This document shows, piece after piece, positions 8,053 to 16,698 of a DNA stretch of 64,000 bases (position 1 is the stretch's first letter; every line of letters starts with the position of its first letter). The position numbers and the translations under genes were made by a program. The DNA is taken from positions 248,001-312,000 of the forward strand of contig CP131915.1 of the NCBI GenBank assembly GCA_030704225.1, given 5' to 3'. The notes below the pieces were generated by a model. The model searched no databases. It had not been told where the DNA came from and was given only the letters and a program-made list of their open reading frames with translations. Source of the DNA: Kosakonia sp. H02 (lineage in GTDB: Bacteria > Pseudomonadota > Gammaproteobacteria > Enterobacterales > Enterobacteriaceae).

Positions 8053-8649
8053 TTACACAGGCATAGCAATCATCTTTTTAGCATGCGCCAGCGCGCTTTC
8101 CAGCGGCAGGGCGCTTCGCGAAATTTTCGCCTGCAAGTTGGCACCGAGCCATAATGCATACAGCACCTGCGCCTGGGTCAGCGCGTCACCGTCAAACGTC
8201 AGGCTGCGATCCGCGCGGCCATGCTCAAGCGCCAGAGCGAGCAGGGCGATAATACCGCTGGCACCTTTATCCATCGCTGTGCGCATATCTTCCGATAAAT
8301 CGCATACTTCAGCCGAGAGCTTCACGGTCAGACAACCGCTAATGGTGCCCTGCTGGCAAAACTGATTCAGGGTTTCCTGATAATAAGCCAGCAATCTGTC
8401 GCGATAATTCCCGGGCCCCTGGGTGAAGTGGTTGGTCAGCCGCTGATGATAATCTGCATAGTGACGTTCGAGCAGCGCCACGCCAAACGCCTCTTTAGAG
8501 CGAAAATAGTGGTAGAAAGAACCTTTGGGCACTTCCGCCGTTTTCAATAATTCGCTCAAACCCATACCGGTAAACCCGCGGTGCATGCAAAGCTGCTCGC
8601 CGGTCGCCAGTAAGTGTTCGCGTGTGTCGTGTTCGGTGTTCTTGCGCAT
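8053..8649 (-). CDS. nemR: TetR-family repressor NemR
   Basis: A 198-residue repressor that senses hypochlorite, quinones and other electrophiles through cysteine chemistry and controls nemA and gloA. The helix-turn-helix covers about residues 27-48 (MGLSELLKTAEVPKGSFYHY). Cys106, the key redox cysteine of E. coli NemR, is conserved in ISGCLTVK, as are Cys21, Cys98 and Cys116. The gene is divergent from ydhL, as in E. coli. Confidence 0.95.
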   Translation of the reverse strand: MRKNTEHDTREHLLATGEQLCMHRGFTGMGLSELLKTAEVPKGSFYHYFRSKEAFGVALLERHYADYHQRLTNHFTQGPGNYRDRLLAYYQETLNQFCQQGTISGCLTVKLSAEVCDLSEDMRTAMDKGASGIIALLALALEHGRADRSLTFDGDALTQAQVLYALWLGANLQAKISRSALPLESALAHAKKMIAMPV

Positions 8650-8769
8650 CGCATCACTCTACCAGGGGAGTTACCTGCTGACAATTGGCGAACAATGCGC
8701 TTTTGCAGTTGCACGATGCCGCGAGGCAGTCTTGAATGAAAGGATGACGTCACATTGATGGAGACAAAC

Positions 8770-9009
8770 GTGCCTGAACAACTGGAGTTTTTCCCCGTCC
8801 AGAGCCCGTGTCGCGGTATTTGTCAGTCGGATGAGCGCGGTTTTTGCCGTGGCTGCATGCGCAGCCGCGATGAGCGCTTTAACTGGCAAAATATGAGCGA
8901 TGGGCAAAAACAGGACGTTTTGCGCCTGTGTCGCCAGCGCTGGCTGCGCAAAATGCGCGCAAGCAAAGATAACCCGCCGGAAGAACCTCAGCAGCCTTCA
9001 CTGTTTTAA
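8770..9009 (+). CDS. ydhL: DUF1289 protein YdhL
   Basis: A 79-residue cytoplasmic protein of unknown function with a conserved cysteine cluster in SPCRGICQSDERGFCRGCMR, which suggests metal or Fe-S binding. The GTG start is preferred because it gives MPEQLEFFPVQ, the same length and N terminus as E. coli YdhL, and GGAG stands at good spacing before it. An ATG at 8758 would add four residues but has poorer spacing. Function is not known. Confidence 0.88.
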   Translation: MPEQLEFFPVQSPCRGICQSDERGFCRGCMRSRDERFNWQNMSDGQKQDVLRLCRQRWLRKMRASKDNPPEEPQQPSLF

Positions 9010-9057
9010 TCACAAAAAAAGGTATACTCGGCGCAAATTACCTTCGAGGAAACCATT

Positions 9058-9954
9058 ATGGTTCAACGTATTACCCTCGCGCCGCAAGGCCCCGAGTTCT
9101 CCCGATTTGTGATGGGCTACTGGCGTTTGATGGACTGGAATATGTCCCCGCGCCAGTTGGTCAGCTTTATTGAATCCCATCTCGATCTTGGCGTAACGAC
9201 GGTCGATCATGCCGATATTTATGGCGGTTATCAGTGTGAAGCGGCATTTGGTGAAGCCCTGAAACTGGCTCCGCACCTGCGCTCGCGTATGGAAATTGTC
9301 AGCAAATGCGGCATTGCCACCACCGCGAAGCCGGAACACGCGATTGGTCACTACATCACCGAACGTGACCACATTATTCGTAGCGCCGAGCAGTCGCTGG
9401 TGAATCTGGCGACCGACCATCTTGACCTGCTGCTGATCCACCGCCCGGATCCGCTGATGGATGCCGACGATGTCGCCGAAGCTTTCCTGCATCTGCATCA
9501 AAGCGGCAAAGTGCGCCATTTTGGCGTCTCTAACTTCACACCTTCCCAGTTCGCGCTCTTGCAGTCGCGCCTGCCGTTTACGCTTGCAACCAATCAGGTG
9601 GAAATTTCCCCGGTGCACCAGCCGCTACTGCTGGATGGCACGTTGGATCAACTCCAACAACTGCGCATTCGCCCGATGGCGTGGTCCTGTCTTGGCGGCG
9701 GGCAGTTGTTTAACGATCCCGCTTTCCAGCCGCTGCGCGATGAACTGGCGCAGGTGGCGCAGGAGCTGAATGCCGAAACCATTGAGCAGGTGGTGTACGC
9801 CTGGGTGATGCGTTTACCTTCATCACCGTTGCCGATTATTGGCTCCGGTAAAATTGAACGCGTTCGCTCGGCGCTGGGTGCGCTGACATTGCAAATGACC
9901 CGCCAACAGTGGTTCCGCATTCGCAAAGCGGCGCTCGGTTACGACGTGCCATAA
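9058..9954 (+). CDS. ydhF: Aldo/keto reductase YdhF
   Basis: A 298-residue NAD(P)H-dependent oxidoreductase of the aldo-keto reductase superfamily. The catalytic tetrad is visible as Asp and Tyr in HADIYGGY, Lys in VSKCG and His in LIHRPD; the cofactor end carries PIIGSGKIERVRSA. It matches E. coli YdhF in length. Physiological substrate is unknown. A likely -10 element (TATACT, 9031-9036) lies just after ydhL. Confidence 0.94.
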   Translation: MVQRITLAPQGPEFSRFVMGYWRLMDWNMSPRQLVSFIESHLDLGVTTVDHADIYGGYQCEAAFGEALKLAPHLRSRMEIVSKCGIATTAKPEHAIGHYITERDHIIRSAEQSLVNLATDHLDLLLIHRPDPLMDADDVAEAFLHLHQSGKVRHFGVSNFTPSQFALLQSRLPFTLATNQVEISPVHQPLLLDGTLDQLQQLRIRPMAWSCLGGGQLFNDPAFQPLRDELAQVAQELNAETIEQVVYAWVMRLPSSPLPIIGSGKIERVRSALGALTLQMTRQQWFRIRKAALGYDVP

Positions 9955-10032
9955 GACTCTTTAATGACCTCCCGGTGAATTCTTTTACTCTGGTTTAAAC
10001 TTACAGGGCAAAAACAAACCGAAGGAGGTCAT

Positions 10033-10554
10033 ATGAAGCGTTTTAGTCTGGCAGTGCTGGCGCTGCTCACCTGTGCCGGAGCGCAGGCCGCCAGTGAAGA
10101 AGTGGAGATGAACCTCGTCACCGCGCAGGGCGTGGGGCAGTCCGTGGGCAGCGTGAAAATCAGCGAAACCGATAAAGGGCTGGAGTTCGCCCCGGATCTG
10201 AAAGCCCTGCCGCCTGGCGAGCATGGTTTTCATGTTCACGCCAAAGGCAGTTGCCAGCCCGCGATAAAAGAGGGGAAAGCCTCTGCGGCTGAAGCGGCGG
10301 GCGGCCACCTCGATCCGCAAAACACCGGCAAACATGAGGGGCCGGAAGGCGCCGGGCATTTAGGCGACCTGCCGGTGCTGGTGGTGAATAACGACGGGAA
10401 AGCCACCGATCCGGTGGTTGCGCCACGGCTGAAAAAGCTTGATGAGGTCAAAGGCAAAGCGCTGATGGTGCATGTTGGCGGCGATAATATGTCCGATCAG
10501 CCGAAACCGCTGGGCGGTGGCGGCGCGCGCTATGCCTGCGGCGTTATTAAGTAA
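10033..10554 (+). CDS. sodC: Periplasmic Cu/Zn superoxide dismutase SodC
   Basis: A 173-residue precursor with a signal peptide cut after AGAQA. Copper and zinc ligands are in HGFHVH, GGHLDP, GHLGDLP and MVHVGGDN, and the disulfide cysteines are in GSCQPAI and YACGV. It protects the periplasm against superoxide. A strong ribosome-binding site (AAGGAGG) precedes the ATG. Its 3' end overlaps the convergent ydhK by eight bases. Confidence 0.96.
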   Translation: MKRFSLAVLALLTCAGAQAASEEVEMNLVTAQGVGQSVGSVKISETDKGLEFAPDLKALPPGEHGFHVHAKGSCQPAIKEGKASAAEAAGGHLDPQNTGKHEGPEGAGHLGDLPVLVVNNDGKATDPVVAPRLKKLDEVKGKALMVHVGGDNMSDQPKPLGGGGARYACGVIK

Positions 10555-12571
10555 CCGGCTCGCTGAGGGTGCCCGGCGCGGGCGCGTATTCCAGTTGGGA
10601 TAACGCGCAGTACAATCGCCAGACAACCGAGGCCAGTTCACGCGCGGCGGGCTGATGATGATTACCCAGCGCCGCGCAGATCCGCTGTAGCTCTGCCAGC
10701 GTGGCGGTTAGCGTTCGTTGCTGGACGCCGCGCTCACTCATCACATCCCGCAGCAAGTTGATGCAACGATCGCGTACTCTGGCAAGCGGGTCTGAACGCG
10801 TCTCCCAGTCGCGCAACTGCCACACCACGTGGGAACAGTTCAACAACACCACGCCCCAGCGCAGCAACCAGCGCCGCGCGAGCGCATCCTGGCTGTTACT
10901 GAGTTGGCTGATGTGGTGATAGACCACCGATTCAAATCCATGTTCGCTCAGTTGTGGCATGCGGCTTAACTGATCCACAAAACCCCGACGCAGGGCACGG
11001 ATATGACGGCGGCTTTTGCGCGCATCTGAGCCTGGCCGCAGCACCGCAAACGCGAGCCATGCCAGCCCAACGCCGAGAATTTTCGCCAGGTCATCATTTA
11101 AAAAATCGGCAAAATCATAGACCGGTGGGTTAGTCACGGCGATAAACGAACCCATAAAGACGATTAACTGCCCCCACAGACCAGCCCGTTTCGGCATCTG
11201 CAACTTCAGTAACTGCATCGTCGTAAGCAGCGGGAAGAGAAAAAACAGAAACAGCGGTAGTTCGCTGATTTGCACCATCAGCCCAAACTTCACCACAAAG
11301 CTGAATAATGTCAGCAGCGTTAGCGTGCGCAGTAATAACGTCAGGGAGTTAAACGGTGCCGGAGCGACGGAATAGAGCACGCAACTGATCGCCGCAAGCG
11401 TCAGCGCGGCAGAGCCATATTCCCACTGCGTATTGATGCTCCATGCGCCTACCATGCTTAACGCACAGAAGGTTCGCACGCCGCTCCACAGGGCTTCGAC
11501 GTTATCCGTATAGCGCATTAACGCAGGGCTGGGCGGTGGCGTATGCACGCTGACCGGTGAGGCATTTTCCAGTTGCAGCAACCAGCGGCGACTGGCGAGA
11601 TATAACCGGCAAAAATAGCGTAAGCGCTGCCAGAACGCCCGGTGGCGGAAATCATACTCATCTTTTGGTGCCAGCGGCGCGATGATGCGGGCAACGCGCA
11701 GCGCATCGGTGTGCGGCCTGGCAAGCTCGGCGAGCAGCTGTTCAAGCACCGGGCGCAAATGAGCTGGCGCATCGGGCCAGTTCAGCAGCATCCGGCGCAG
11801 GCTGGAGATAACGCTGGTCATACGCAGTTGCTGGTGTAACAAGTAAGTCAATATGTTGTTCTGTCGGCGGAAGCGGTAATGGCTCCAGAATGCCTGAATG
11901 CGCAGTAAATTGGTGGTAAGGATTTGACCAATTACGCTTTCATGCGCCGTGCGGATAGCGTCGGTGGTTTCCGGCTGCCAGAGCAGGCTGGCGTGCTCCA
12001 GCAGGCGGGCATGCATCTTGTTCAATGCGGTCAGAAGGGTGGTGCCATCGGCAGTGCCGGGCAGGATCATCATCATCATGCCACCGCATAAGATGCCCAG
12101 AATCACTTCGCACACCCGCGCCTGGGCGATATCCCATAGTTCGGTAATATCGGTGACGTTGACCATGGCAAACGCAATGATCGCGGCGGTATAACCGGCC
12201 AGTTGAAACGCATAGGCGACGTTGTTTGTAAACTGCGCGCAGGCCCAGGTGCAAAAACCAATCCAGCCCGCCATAGCGAACAGAAACAGCCACGGATCAT
12301 TAAGCGTCTGCCCGGCGATAATCAGTGCCGCGCACGCCCCAAGCAGGCTACCGGCAATGCGCCCGAGGCTTTTGCTGATAACGCCGCCCACGGTGGGGAA
12401 ACTGACCACTGCCGCAGAGGTCATCGCCCAGTAGGGTTCATCCAAATCGAGGTAGTAAGCCACCGTCAGCGCCAGGCACATGGCAATGCCGTTGCGTAGT
12501 GCATAGCGCCACTGACCGGAGGTGGCTTTCACCCACGGCAGGTTCTGCCAGAGCCAGGCGGGCGTTTTCAT
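10547..12571 (-). CDS. ydhK: FUSC-family inner-membrane transporter YdhK
   Basis: A 674-residue protein of the aromatic acid exporter/FUSC family, with two blocks of membrane helices (about residues 20-170 and 360-510) each followed by a soluble region, as in AaeB. It is translated from ATG overlapping the stop of ydhJ by one base, so ydhI-ydhJ-ydhK are an operon encoding a membrane-fusion type efflux system. Length matches E. coli YdhK (about 670). Substrate is unknown. The operon is divergent from slyA, a MarR regulator that may control it. Confidence 0.92.
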   Translation of the reverse strand: MKTPAWLWQNLPWVKATSGQWRYALRNGIAMCLALTVAYYLDLDEPYWAMTSAAVVSFPTVGGVISKSLGRIAGSLLGACAALIIAGQTLNDPWLFLFAMAGWIGFCTWACAQFTNNVAYAFQLAGYTAAIIAFAMVNVTDITELWDIAQARVCEVILGILCGGMMMMILPGTADGTTLLTALNKMHARLLEHASLLWQPETTDAIRTAHESVIGQILTTNLLRIQAFWSHYRFRRQNNILTYLLHQQLRMTSVISSLRRMLLNWPDAPAHLRPVLEQLLAELARPHTDALRVARIIAPLAPKDEYDFRHRAFWQRLRYFCRLYLASRRWLLQLENASPVSVHTPPPSPALMRYTDNVEALWSGVRTFCALSMVGAWSINTQWEYGSAALTLAAISCVLYSVAPAPFNSLTLLLRTLTLLTLFSFVVKFGLMVQISELPLFLFFLFPLLTTMQLLKLQMPKRAGLWGQLIVFMGSFIAVTNPPVYDFADFLNDDLAKILGVGLAWLAFAVLRPGSDARKSRRHIRALRRGFVDQLSRMPQLSEHGFESVVYHHISQLSNSQDALARRWLLRWGVVLLNCSHVVWQLRDWETRSDPLARVRDRCINLLRDVMSERGVQQRTLTATLAELQRICAALGNHHQPAARELASVVWRLYCALSQLEYAPAPGTLSEPVT

Positions 12572-13431
12572 TACTCGCCGCCAATCGCCACGGTGCAGGT
12601 GGTGCCGGAAACCAGCGTGAGATTATCAGGCAGAGTGTCAAACTGGATCCGCACCGGCACGCGCTGCGCCAGCCGCACCCACGGCACGTTAGGTTTGATA
12701 TCGGCAACCAGCCCACTATCGGTTTCGACGCTCTGGTCGTAAATCGCCCGCCCTATGCTGGAAACGTGACCCTGTAACGTAAAATTGCCGCTATAGAGCA
12801 CAATTTTCGCAGCCGCGCCTTCGCGAATATGGCGCAGTTTGGTCTCTTCGAAATAACCCACTACATAGAACGAATGGCTGTCGACCAGTGCAAATACCGG
12901 TTGCCCGGCGGTGGCGTAATTCCCTGAGCGCGCCGTCAGGTTGGTCACCCAGCCATCCACTGGTGCGGTGACGCGGGTTTGGGTTAATTGCCACTTCGCC
13001 TGATCGAGTTGCGCCTGTGCGACCGCCACGCCCGCTTGCGCCGCTTTGACGCTAATATTGGCCGTATCCAGATCTTCAGCAGAGATGTAATTGTGTGATA
13101 AGTGCTGACGGCGGCGGGCTTCGTTATTGGCTTTTGCCAGCTCCGTTTGCGCTCTGGCGAGTTGCCCTTCGGCATTCAGTACCGCAATGTGAAAAGGCGT
13201 ATCGTCGAGGCGAAACAGCAGAGCGCCAGCTTTTACAAACTGGTTATCTTTGACCGATAGCTCAACAATGCTGCCAGACACTTGCGGTGTGATGCTGACC
13301 TGCTCGGCGCGCACTTTGCCATCCCGCGTCCAGGGTGACTGCATATAAAAATTCCACATCCACCACGCTGCAACAATCGCCACGGCCAGCACCAGTAAAG
13401 TGGAAAAATATTTCAGGGATTTCAGGCGCAT
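12571..13431 (-). CDS. ydhJ: Membrane fusion protein YdhJ (HlyD/EmrA type)
   Basis: A 286-residue periplasmic adaptor anchored by an N-terminal helix (about residues 8-27). The split lipoyl-like domain is seen in QVSITPQVSGSIVEL and APVDGWVTNL, with a coiled-coil hairpin between (about residues 80-150). It links the inner-membrane exporter YdhK to an outer-membrane channel. The ATG at 13431 gives MRLKSLKYFSTLL as in E. coli; a GTG nine bases earlier is rejected because it would overlap ydhI without reason. Confidence 0.92.
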   Translation of the reverse strand: MRLKSLKYFSTLLVLAVAIVAAWWMWNFYMQSPWTRDGKVRAEQVSITPQVSGSIVELSVKDNQFVKAGALLFRLDDTPFHIAVLNAEGQLARAQTELAKANNEARRRQHLSHNYISAEDLDTANISVKAAQAGVAVAQAQLDQAKWQLTQTRVTAPVDGWVTNLTARSGNYATAGQPVFALVDSHSFYVVGYFEETKLRHIREGAAAKIVLYSGNFTLQGHVSSIGRAIYDQSVETDSGLVADIKPNVPWVRLAQRVPVRIQFDTLPDNLTLVSGTTCTVAIGGE

Positions 13432-13433
13432 AA

Positions 13434-13670
13434 TTACCACACGATTAACAAGCCGAGCGCGAGGCTCAGGGCAATAACAAACAGTGAGAGATCCATCAGG
13501 ATGGGGTGCCAGATTTCACCGGCGTAAATCCAGTCGCGCAGCAGGCGGTGGGCAAGCAGCCAGAACAGAAAACCCAACATCACCACTTTAAACAAGGGCG
13601 GAAAGTAAACTGATGCACCAAAGATTAAATCTTGCAGGAGTAAATCCGGGGAATGGGAAGTTAACGTCAC
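13434..13670 (-). CDS. ydhI: DUF1656 membrane protein YdhI
   Basis: A 78-residue inner-membrane protein with two helices, the usual small third partner of AaeX/YdhI-type exporters. Conserved stretches are DLIFGASVYFPPLF and IWHPILMDLSLF. The GTG start gives exactly the length of E. coli YdhI and is preceded by AGGA at good spacing; the longer open frame from 13808 runs through the slyA promoter and is rejected. First gene of the ydhIJK operon. Confidence 0.87.
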   Translation of the reverse strand: MTLTSHSPDLLLQDLIFGASVYFPPLFKVVMLGFLFWLLAHRLLRDWIYAGEIWHPILMDLSLFVIALSLALGLLIVW

Positions 13671-13792
13671 GCCATTGTGTCCTGTGCAGCCAAACGGTTC
13701 ACCGGCCGGGAAGCGCCTCGGTGTAAGCCCTGGCGGAGCGAGCAATACATTTGTTTTGCCAATATAAATACTGCAAACTATTCTAAAATGAG

Positions 13793-13813
13793 TATAATAA
13801 CTTAGCAAGCTAA
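13793..13813 (+). promoter_or_regulatory. slyA -10 element and SlyA operator
   Basis: TATAAT at 13793-13798 with a CTGCAA -35-like element 16 bases upstream forms a likely slyA promoter. Directly after it, 13802-13813 reads TTAGCAAGCTAA, a perfect palindrome identical to the SlyA consensus site. Autorepression of slyA is known in Salmonella and E. coli; the site could also act on divergent ydhI. Confidence 0.8.
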
Positions 13814-13823
13814 TTATAAGGAG

Positions 13824-14264
13824 ATGAAATTGGAATCGCCATTAGGATCCGATCTGGCACGCTTAGTGCGCGTCTGGCGCGCTTTAATTGACCATCGCCT
13901 CAAACCTCTGGAATTAACGCAGACTCACTGGGTAACGCTGCATAACATTCATGAGCTCCCACCCGAGCAGTCGCAAATTCAACTGGCCAAAGCGATTGGC
14001 ATCGAGCAGCCTTCGCTGGTGCGTACGCTGGATCAACTGGAAGAGAAGGGCCTTATTTCTCGCCAGACATGCGCCAACGACCGCCGGGCAAAACGCATCA
14101 AATTGACAGAGAAAGCTGCGCCGATCATCGAAGAGATGGAAACGGTTATCCGCAAAACCCGGAGCGAAATTCTCGCCGGGATCTCTGCGCAGGAGCTGGA
14201 TATGTTAATTAAGATGATTGCCCGACTGGAACAAAATATCACTGAACTACAGTCGCGAGACTGA
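13824..14264 (+). CDS. slyA: MarR-family regulator SlyA
   Basis: A 146-residue winged-helix dimer that counteracts H-NS and controls envelope and virulence-type genes, often together with PhoP. The sequence around ELTQTHWVTLHNIHELPPEQ and the recognition region QPSLVRTLDQLEEKGLISRQ match E. coli SlyA, followed by the wing NDRRAKRIKL. Length is two residues more than E. coli. The ATG has AAGGAG before it and a SlyA operator upstream. Confidence 0.96.
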   Translation: MKLESPLGSDLARLVRVWRALIDHRLKPLELTQTHWVTLHNIHELPPEQSQIQLAKAIGIEQPSLVRTLDQLEEKGLISRQTCANDRRAKRIKLTEKAAPIIEEMETVIRKTRSEILAGISAQELDMLIKMIARLEQNITELQSRD

Positions 14265-14273
14265 ATCCAAAGG

Positions 14274-14299
14274 GCCTTGCATCCGCAAGGCTTTTTTTT
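14274..14299 (+). terminator. Terminator after slyA
   Basis: GCCTTGC/GCAAGGC stem with a four-base loop followed by eight T. Confidence 0.88.
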
Positions 14300-14349
14300 A
14301 TGCCTGAAAGCGAATGTGGCCACAACGTGTGACCACATTACTGCGCTGA

Positions 14350-14817
14350 TTAGCGCGGAGAGACGGTGATCTGACGGCCATTGCTCGCCATGACGACGCG
14401 CTGACCTGCGGAGAAGCGGGTGTTACCCTGTTTCTGCACCACCATTACGGTGTTGCCATCATCTTTGCGGATTTCCAGTTCAACACCCTGGGTTTTATTC
14501 ATTGAGCCCTGAACTGACTGGCCTGCCACACCACCCGCGACCGCACCCGCTGCCGTTGCGAGAGAACGCCCGGTACCGCCACCGACAGTGTTACCCAGGA
14601 AACCACCCAGTACCGCACCGCCCAGCGCGCCGATGACATTATTCTCATCGCCACCCTGAATCTGTACTGGACGGACGTTAACAATGGTGCCGTAAGTGAC
14701 ATTTTGCACCTGTTTTGCTTCCGATGCAGAATAGACGTCACCAGAAAGTGTGTCGTTATTAACACAACCGGCCAAAGTAAAACCAATCAGCGAAACTGCC
14801 AGTGCACGTAACATCAT
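14350..14817 (-). CDS. slyB: Outer-membrane lipoprotein SlyB
   Basis: A 155-residue lipoprotein with the lipobox LAGC at Cys18. A glycine-zipper region follows (GGAVLGGFLGNTVGGG, about residues 67-82), as in the SlyB/Pal-like 17-kDa antigen family. SlyB is known to form complexes around outer-membrane proteins under envelope stress and to be PhoP-activated. A well-placed PhoP box and -10 element lie about 125 bases upstream. Confidence 0.95.
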   Translation of the reverse strand: MMLRALAVSLIGFTLAGCVNNDTLSGDVYSASEAKQVQNVTYGTIVNVRPVQIQGGDENNVIGALGGAVLGGFLGNTVGGGTGRSLATAAGAVAGGVAGQSVQGSMNKTQGVELEIRKDDGNTVMVVQKQGNTRFSAGQRVVMASNGRQITVSPR

Positions 14818-14925
14818 TTATGAATCTCCTGTTCACCATGTAACGCTCTTGTGAGCATCCGTCATGGCTAAATTATATGGCATATTAGCGATGCCAGGTC
14901 GTATCTTCTGCCAAATCCCGGCAAA

Positions 14926-14960
14926 AGTATAAACGAACTGCGCTTAACCAGATTTAAACG
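14926..14960 (-). promoter_or_regulatory. PhoP-dependent promoter of slyB
   Basis: On the minus strand the direct repeat CGTTTA-AATCT-GGTTAA (14960-14944) matches the PhoP box. A TATACT -10 element (14931-14926) starts 12 bases after it, the standard distance in PhoP-activated promoters. A second -10-like TATAAT is at 14877-14872. Confidence 0.75.
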
Positions 14961-15101
14961 AAGCGATTATAAGCACAGCCCACCGTATTTTCACTTAAGC
15001 AAAATGCACAGGATTGTTAAAAATTATTTGCAGGCGATGGTGTTAACAGGCGCTTTATGGTGGAGTAGTGCCTCTCTCTGTCACGCATTAAAGGAAAGCG
15101 T

Positions 15102-16226
15102 ATGAAATCAGGTCGCTACATTGGGGTGATGTCGGGAACGAGTCTGGACGGGGTGGATGTGGTGCTGGCCGCCATTGATGACACCATGGTCGCGCAACAG
15201 GCAAGCCTGACGTTTCCTATTCCGCTGCCGCTGAAAGAGGCGATCCTGAACATTTGCCAGGGGCAACAGCTTACGCTTTCGCAATTTGGCAGGCTCGATA
15301 CCCAGCTCGGTAAGCTCTTTGCCGATGCGGTACTGGCGTTAATGGACAGAGAACAACTTCATCCTGAAGATATTGTGGCGATTGGCTGCCACGGGCAAAC
15401 CGTCTGGCATGAGCCGGGCGGTATCGCGCCGCATACTTTGCAAATTGGTGATAACAACCAGGTTGTTGCCCGCACCAGCGTGACGGTGGTAGGCGATTTT
15501 CGCCGCCGTGATATGGCACTTGGCGGGCAGGGCGCGCCACTGGTGCCGGCCTTTCATCACGCGCTGCTGTCACACCCGACCGAGCGGCGCATGGTGCTCA
15601 ACATCGGCGGCATTGCCAATTTATCGCTGTTAATTCCAGGCCAGCCGGTGCGCGGTTACGATACCGGGCCGGGCAATATGCTGATGGACGCCTGGATCTG
15701 GCGGCAAAAAGGCAAACCGTACGATAAAGACGCGCAGTGGGCCAGCGAAGGTAAAGTGGTGCTGCCGCTGCTGCAAAACATGTTAAGCGATGCCTATTTT
15801 GCCGAACCCGCGCCGAAAAGCACCGGCCGAGAATATTTCAATTACGGTTGGCTTGAGCGACATCTGGCGCTTTTCCCGGCGCTCAGCGCCAGCGATGTAC
15901 AGGCAACACTGGTAGAACTGACGGCGGTGACGATTTCGGAACAAGTGCTGCTGAGCGGCGGCTGCGAGCGGTTGCTGGTATGCGGCGGCGGCAGCCGTAA
16001 TCCGCTCCTGATGGCGCGCCTGGCGAGCCTGCTGCCCGGCATAGAAGTTGCGCCGACGGATGTCGCCGGGATCAGCGGCGATGATATGGAAGCGCTGGCC
16101 TTCGCCTGGCTGGCATGGCGCACGCTGGCCGGGTTACCAGGCAACTTACCTTCCGTCACCGGTGCGTCCGCGCCTTCGGTGCTGGGGGCGATTTTCCCGG
16201 CAAACCCGCGGCAGAATCAGAGTTAA
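15102..16226 (+). CDS. anmK: Anhydro-N-acetylmuramic acid kinase
   Basis: A 374-residue cytoplasmic enzyme of the hexokinase-like fold that opens and phosphorylates anhMurNAc in cell-wall recycling. The N-terminal phosphate-binding motif is GVMSGTSLDGVD, the catalytic-region stretch is VVGDFRRRDMALGGQGAPLVP, and GYDTGPGNMLMD and LVCGGGSRNPLL follow. Length matches E. coli AnmK (369). It is divergent from slyB. Confidence 0.95.
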   Translation: MKSGRYIGVMSGTSLDGVDVVLAAIDDTMVAQQASLTFPIPLPLKEAILNICQGQQLTLSQFGRLDTQLGKLFADAVLALMDREQLHPEDIVAIGCHGQTVWHEPGGIAPHTLQIGDNNQVVARTSVTVVGDFRRRDMALGGQGAPLVPAFHHALLSHPTERRMVLNIGGIANLSLLIPGQPVRGYDTGPGNMLMDAWIWRQKGKPYDKDAQWASEGKVVLPLLQNMLSDAYFAEPAPKSTGREYFNYGWLERHLALFPALSASDVQATLVELTAVTISEQVLLSGGCERLLVCGGGSRNPLLMARLASLLPGIEVAPTDVAGISGDDMEALAFAWLAWRTLAGLPGNLPSVTGASAPSVLGAIFPANPRQNQS

Positions 16227-16318
16227 CCGAATTTCACTTTAGTGGTACCCCGCTAGACTGACCAGGCTTAAGGAGAGCGTTTCGCTCTCCGTGACCAGGA
16301 CAGTCCCGGGAATATCCT

Positions 16319-16642
16319 ATGAAAAAAATCTTAATCGCCTGCCTGCCCGCGCTGCTTGCCGGGTGTAGTTATTACAACCAATTCGTCGAGCGCATGAACA
16401 CGGATACCCTTGAGTACCAGTGCGACGAAAAACCCCTGACCGTAAAACTGAATCAGCAGCGCCAGCAGGCCAGTTTCGTCTGGGATGACAAACTGCTGAC
16501 GCTGCAACAAGGGCTATCAGCTTCGGGCACGCGTTATACCGATGGTGTCTATGTCTTTTGGTCGAAAGGCGACAGCGCGACGGTTTATAAGCGCGATCGC
16601 ATCGTGCTGAATAACTGCCAGTTACAAAATCCGCAGCGTTGA
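16319..16642 (+). CDS. mliC: Membrane-bound lysozyme inhibitor MliC
   Basis: A 107-residue lipoprotein with the lipobox LLAGC (Cys16). The mature domain has the MliC pattern YQC...KPLTVKL...ASFVWDDKLLTL...GTRYTDG and a second cysteine in LNNCQL. It blocks C-type lysozyme in the periplasm. A perfect hairpin (GGAGAGCG/CGCTCTCC, 16271-16290) without a T tract lies between anmK and this gene. Confidence 0.92.
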   Translation: MKKILIACLPALLAGCSYYNQFVERMNTDTLEYQCDEKPLTVKLNQQRQQASFVWDDKLLTLQQGLSASGTRYTDGVYVFWSKGDSATVYKRDRIVLNNCQLQNPQR

Positions 16643-16698
16643 GATTTTCACCGGGGGGCGCATAATAGCGTTCCCTGACCACAACTTTCGCTAACGCC

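Noticed and set aside
16271..16290. Terminator between anmK and mliC
   Set aside because: The hairpin is perfect but no T tract follows on either strand.
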